Source of the DNA: JAOAFZ01 sp964412815
GTDB taxonomy: Bacteria > Patescibacteriota > Microgenomatia > UBA1406 > GWC2-37-13
Length of the DNA: 64,000 nucleotides
Direction of reading: 5' to 3'
Assembly: GCA_964412815.1 (NCBI GenBank)
Contig: CAYPQF010000021.1
Location: forward strand, 1 to 64,000
The translations under genes and the position numbers were made by a program. This document shows positions 61,935 to 64,000 of this stretch, one piece after another. The notes below the pieces were generated by a model, which saw only the letters and a program-made list of their open reading frames with translations, did no database searches and was not told the origin of the DNA. The stretch's first letter is position 1; every line of letters begins with the position of its first letter.

Positions 61935-62051
61935 ATGAAACAAAAACATCCTTTGAAACGTATCTTTACGCTCAAAAACGTTATGCGTGTCATTGTTGTA
62001 ATTGCAGGAATATTGCTGGTTTTCAGCAGTATGGCAGTATTCTTCATATAA
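61935..62051 (+). CDS. Small single-helix membrane protein
   Basis: 38 residues. Seen: a basic start (MKQKHPLKRIFTLKN) followed by one transmembrane helix (about 17-37). TATAAT (61922-61927) lies seven bases before the ATG, fitting the leaderless pattern of real genes here, which is the main support for a gene this short. It ends 13 bases before recG and may be cotranscribed. Function unknown. Confidence 0.65.
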   Translation: MKQKHPLKRIFTLKNVMRVIVVIAGILLVFSSMAVFFI

Positions 62052-62064
62052 TCATCTTATTCGT

Positions 62065-64000
62065 ATGGATTTGAAAACGATACCAATCGACGACCTGCCG
62101 GGTACCCGGTCACAGACGACCAAGCGGATGAAAGCAGTCGGCATTGAGACCTTCTGGGATCTGCTGACATACACGCCATACCGCTTTGAAGATTACCGTA
62201 AAATCTCTCCCATTGCACGATTACAGGAAGGGGAAACCGTGACAATCCAGGGAAAAGTAATGGATACCAAACGGGTCCATACCCGGTCACGGATCACGAT
62301 TCAGAAAGCAGAGATCGCGGATGGCACCGGCTCCATCGAAGTAACCTGGTTTAATCAGCCGTATATTCTACAGATGCTGAAGATGGGGGCAGATGTATCG
62401 ATTGCCGGAACGGTAAGAGCTACCAAATACGGTGGCAAACTCAGTCTGGAACCCAAAGAATACGAGCTGATACAGGATGGAAAACCGTTAAAACATACCG
62501 CACAACTGGTCCCGGTGTACTCCGCAAAGTATGGACTCTCTGCACGTACGATTCGCGAAAAAGTAGGGATCGTAATCGATCAGTATCTTGCAGAAACCAC
62601 CGAAGAAGAGATCGAGTATCTGCCGCAGGAATTTGTAAGAGAGTATGGAGTACTGCCATTGCGCACCGCCCTCATCTACGCGCATAAACCACAGGAGTTG
62701 ACCCAGTTTAATCAGGCCACCTACCGGTTTGGCTTTGATGAACTGTTCCGGGCTCAACTGTCATCCATTCTGGTAAAAAAACAGTGGGAACAGGAGTCTG
62801 TCGGAATCACGCTTACCGTAAGCAAGCCTCAGATCCGGAAACAGATTACGGCATTTATTAAATCACTCCCGTTTGAACTGACGGGTGCGCAGCGGAAAGT
62901 GACCGATCATATTCTGGATGATATGGAAAAAGACCATCCGATGAACCGGTTTGTCCAGGGAGATGTGGGTTCAGGTAAAACAGCGGTTGCTGCAATTGCC
63001 GCTTATACCGCGTATCTGAACGGCTACCAGACCCTGATGATGGCTCCTACCGAGATTCTGGCAACACAGCACCATGCGACTGTGAGTAACATGATGGCGG
63101 CGCACGGACTTACGATTGGTCTGCAAACTCGTACCCACAAACTACCAAAAGGCGAGAGTTTTGATATTATTATCGGCACTCATGCGCTGCTCAACGAAAA
63201 ACTACAGTTTGATAAAGTCGCGCTCGTGGTGATTGACGAACAACACCGTTTCGGGGTAGCACAACGTGCCATGTTGAAAGAGAAGGGAATGAATCCGCAT
63301 CTCTTAACCATGACAGCGACACCGATTCCACGTACTGTCGCACTGACAATCTATGGAGAACTTGATCTCTCAGTGATCGACGAAATGCCCAAAGGCCGTC
63401 TGCCGATTAAGACATCAGTCGTCCCCGAAGACAAGCGTACCAAAGCATACACCTGGATTCGACAGCAGATTCAGGAACAGGGAGTACAGGCGTATATTAT
63501 CTTTCCGCTGATTGATGAATCAACATCTGAGACCATGAGTTCGGTCCGGGCCGCAGCCAAAGAGTTTGAGTTTTTAACCAGTGAGCCGTTTAAAGACTGC
63601 CGGGTGGCACTCATTCATGGCAAACTGAAAGCAAAGGAAAAAGATGCTGTGATGCAGGACTTTAAAGATAAAAAATACGATATTCTGGTCTCGACATCAG
63701 TGGTGGAAGTCGGGATTGATGTCCCAAATGCCACCATTATGATAATTGAAGGAGCCGAACGCTTCGGACTGGCTCAACTGCATCAGTTACGAGGCCGGGT
63801 AGGGCGTGGAGACAAACAATCCTACTGTTTCCTCTTTACCAGTGTAAAAGCCAATCCATTTAATCAGCGCCTCCAGTTTTTCTCAAAAACAAACAGTGGA
63901 ATTAAGCTGGCAGAGTATGATCTGGAGACACGGGGTCCAGGTCAGATGTACGGAATGGCCCAGAGCGGAACCGGCGAAATGCAGTACGCAGCGTTTACCG
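62065..64000 (+). CDS. recG: ATP-dependent DNA helicase RecG (C-terminus outside window)
   Basis: Branch-migrates stalled forks and recombination intermediates. Seen: an N-terminal HhH/wedge region (LPGTRSQTTKRMKAVGIETFWDLL), OB-fold wedge (VTIQGKVMDT), then the SF2 core with motif I GDVGSGKT, Ia MAPTEILA, a DEQHRFG (motif II DEQH), TATPIPRT (motif III), and motif VI region QLHQLRGRVGRG near the end. About 645 codons are visible; the C-terminal end is cut by the window. The start ATG at 62065 follows a 38-residue gene. Confidence 0.95.
   Translation, partial: MDLKTIPIDDLPGTRSQTTKRMKAVGIETFWDLLTYTPYRFEDYRKISPIARLQEGETVTIQGKVMDTKRVHTRSRITIQKAEIADGTGSIEVTWFNQPYILQMLKMGADVSIAGTVRATKYGGKLSLEPKEYELIQDGKPLKHTAQLVPVYSAKYGLSARTIREKVGIVIDQYLAETTEEEIEYLPQEFVREYGVLPLRTALIYAHKPQELTQFNQATYRFGFDELFRAQLSSILVKKQWEQESVGITLTVSKPQIRKQITAFIKSLPFELTGAQRKVTDHILDDMEKDHPMNRFVQGDVGSGKTAVAAIAAYTAYLNGYQTLMMAPTEILATQHHATVSNMMAAHGLTIGLQTRTHKLPKGESFDIIIGTHALLNEKLQFDKVALVVIDEQHRFGVAQRAMLKEKGMNPHLLTMTATPIPRTVALTIYGELDLSVIDEMPKGRLPIKTSVVPEDKRTKAYTWIRQQIQEQGVQAYIIFPLIDESTSETMSSVRAAAKEFEFLTSEPFKDCRVALIHGKLKAKEKDAVMQDFKDKKYDILVSTSVVEVGIDVPNATIMIIEGAERFGLAQLHQLRGRVGRGDKQSYCFLFTSVKANPFNQRLQFFSKTNSGIKLAEYDLETRGPGQMYGMAQSGTGEMQYAAFT

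Overview
The window looks like part of a Candidate Phyla Radiation (Patescibacteria) genome, most likely a Microgenomates-type lineage. This is inference from gene content: a short HolA, a trigger factor without its isomerase domain, a ThrRS without TGS, a PheT without the tRNA-binding domain, and many small membrane or secreted proteins of unknown family. TAA, TAG and TGA all serve as ordinary stops, so the SR1/Gracilibacteria code change is not in use. Base composition is moderate except for several clearly GC-richer genes described below.

Layout. 1-2050: 3' part of a 23S rRNA gene with a structured spacer and a terminator; no 5S gene follows. 2140-9822: stress and repair genes (SDR, MsrA, RuvC, PfkB-type kinase, HolA), then a sugar-nucleotide block (GlmU-like protein, phosphohexomutase). 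9870-13981: unknown membrane proteins, a GH18 hydrolase and a FecR-like protein. 14048-18841: GreA, HflX and a large alpha/beta-hydrolase-like protein. 18933-25609: four tRNAs (Lys, Arg, Asp, Val), two related secreted muralytic-like proteins, trigger factor, MtaB and the first GC-rich genes. 25759-31875: membrane proteins, a small flavin electron-transfer set (RnfD/NqrB-like, FMN-binding protein, ApbE), a phosphoribosyltransferase and a large secreted protein. 31928-36771: stress protein, divergent RelA/SpoT-like protein, DEAD-box helicase. 36772-41834: a hairpin-rich spacer, then a threonine operon (hom, a P-loop kinase, thrC) and a GT-C glycosyltransferase. 41906-44871: three GC-rich genes for exported or anchored proteins. 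44981-54276: trpS, a GH13 enzyme, a candidate small RNA, then thrS-infC and rpmI-rplT-pheS-pheT. 54292-64000: HlyC/CorC protein, HAD phosphatase, hydrolase, ImmA-type peptidase, PBP1A and the start of recG.

Three patterns stand out. (1) Both hom and thrS are preceded by a promoter, a short leader peptide rich in Thr (and Ile for hom) codons, and three mutually exclusive stems ending in an intrinsic terminator at the gene. This is the layout of ribosome-mediated transcription attenuation, and it suggests a threonine regulon. A P-loop kinase sits between hom and thrC, where a homoserine kinase is expected. (2) In about 26 genes a -10 box lies 5-8 bases before the start codon, most often exactly 6, which predicts leaderless mRNAs. 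(3) GC-rich genes at 23.0, 24.9-25.3, 25.8-26.5 and 41.9-44.9 kb instead have long 5' UTRs (six of the seven with a strong GGAGG Shine-Dalgarno), palindromes over or near the promoter and GC-rich 3' hairpins. They look like a separately acquired set of unknown function.
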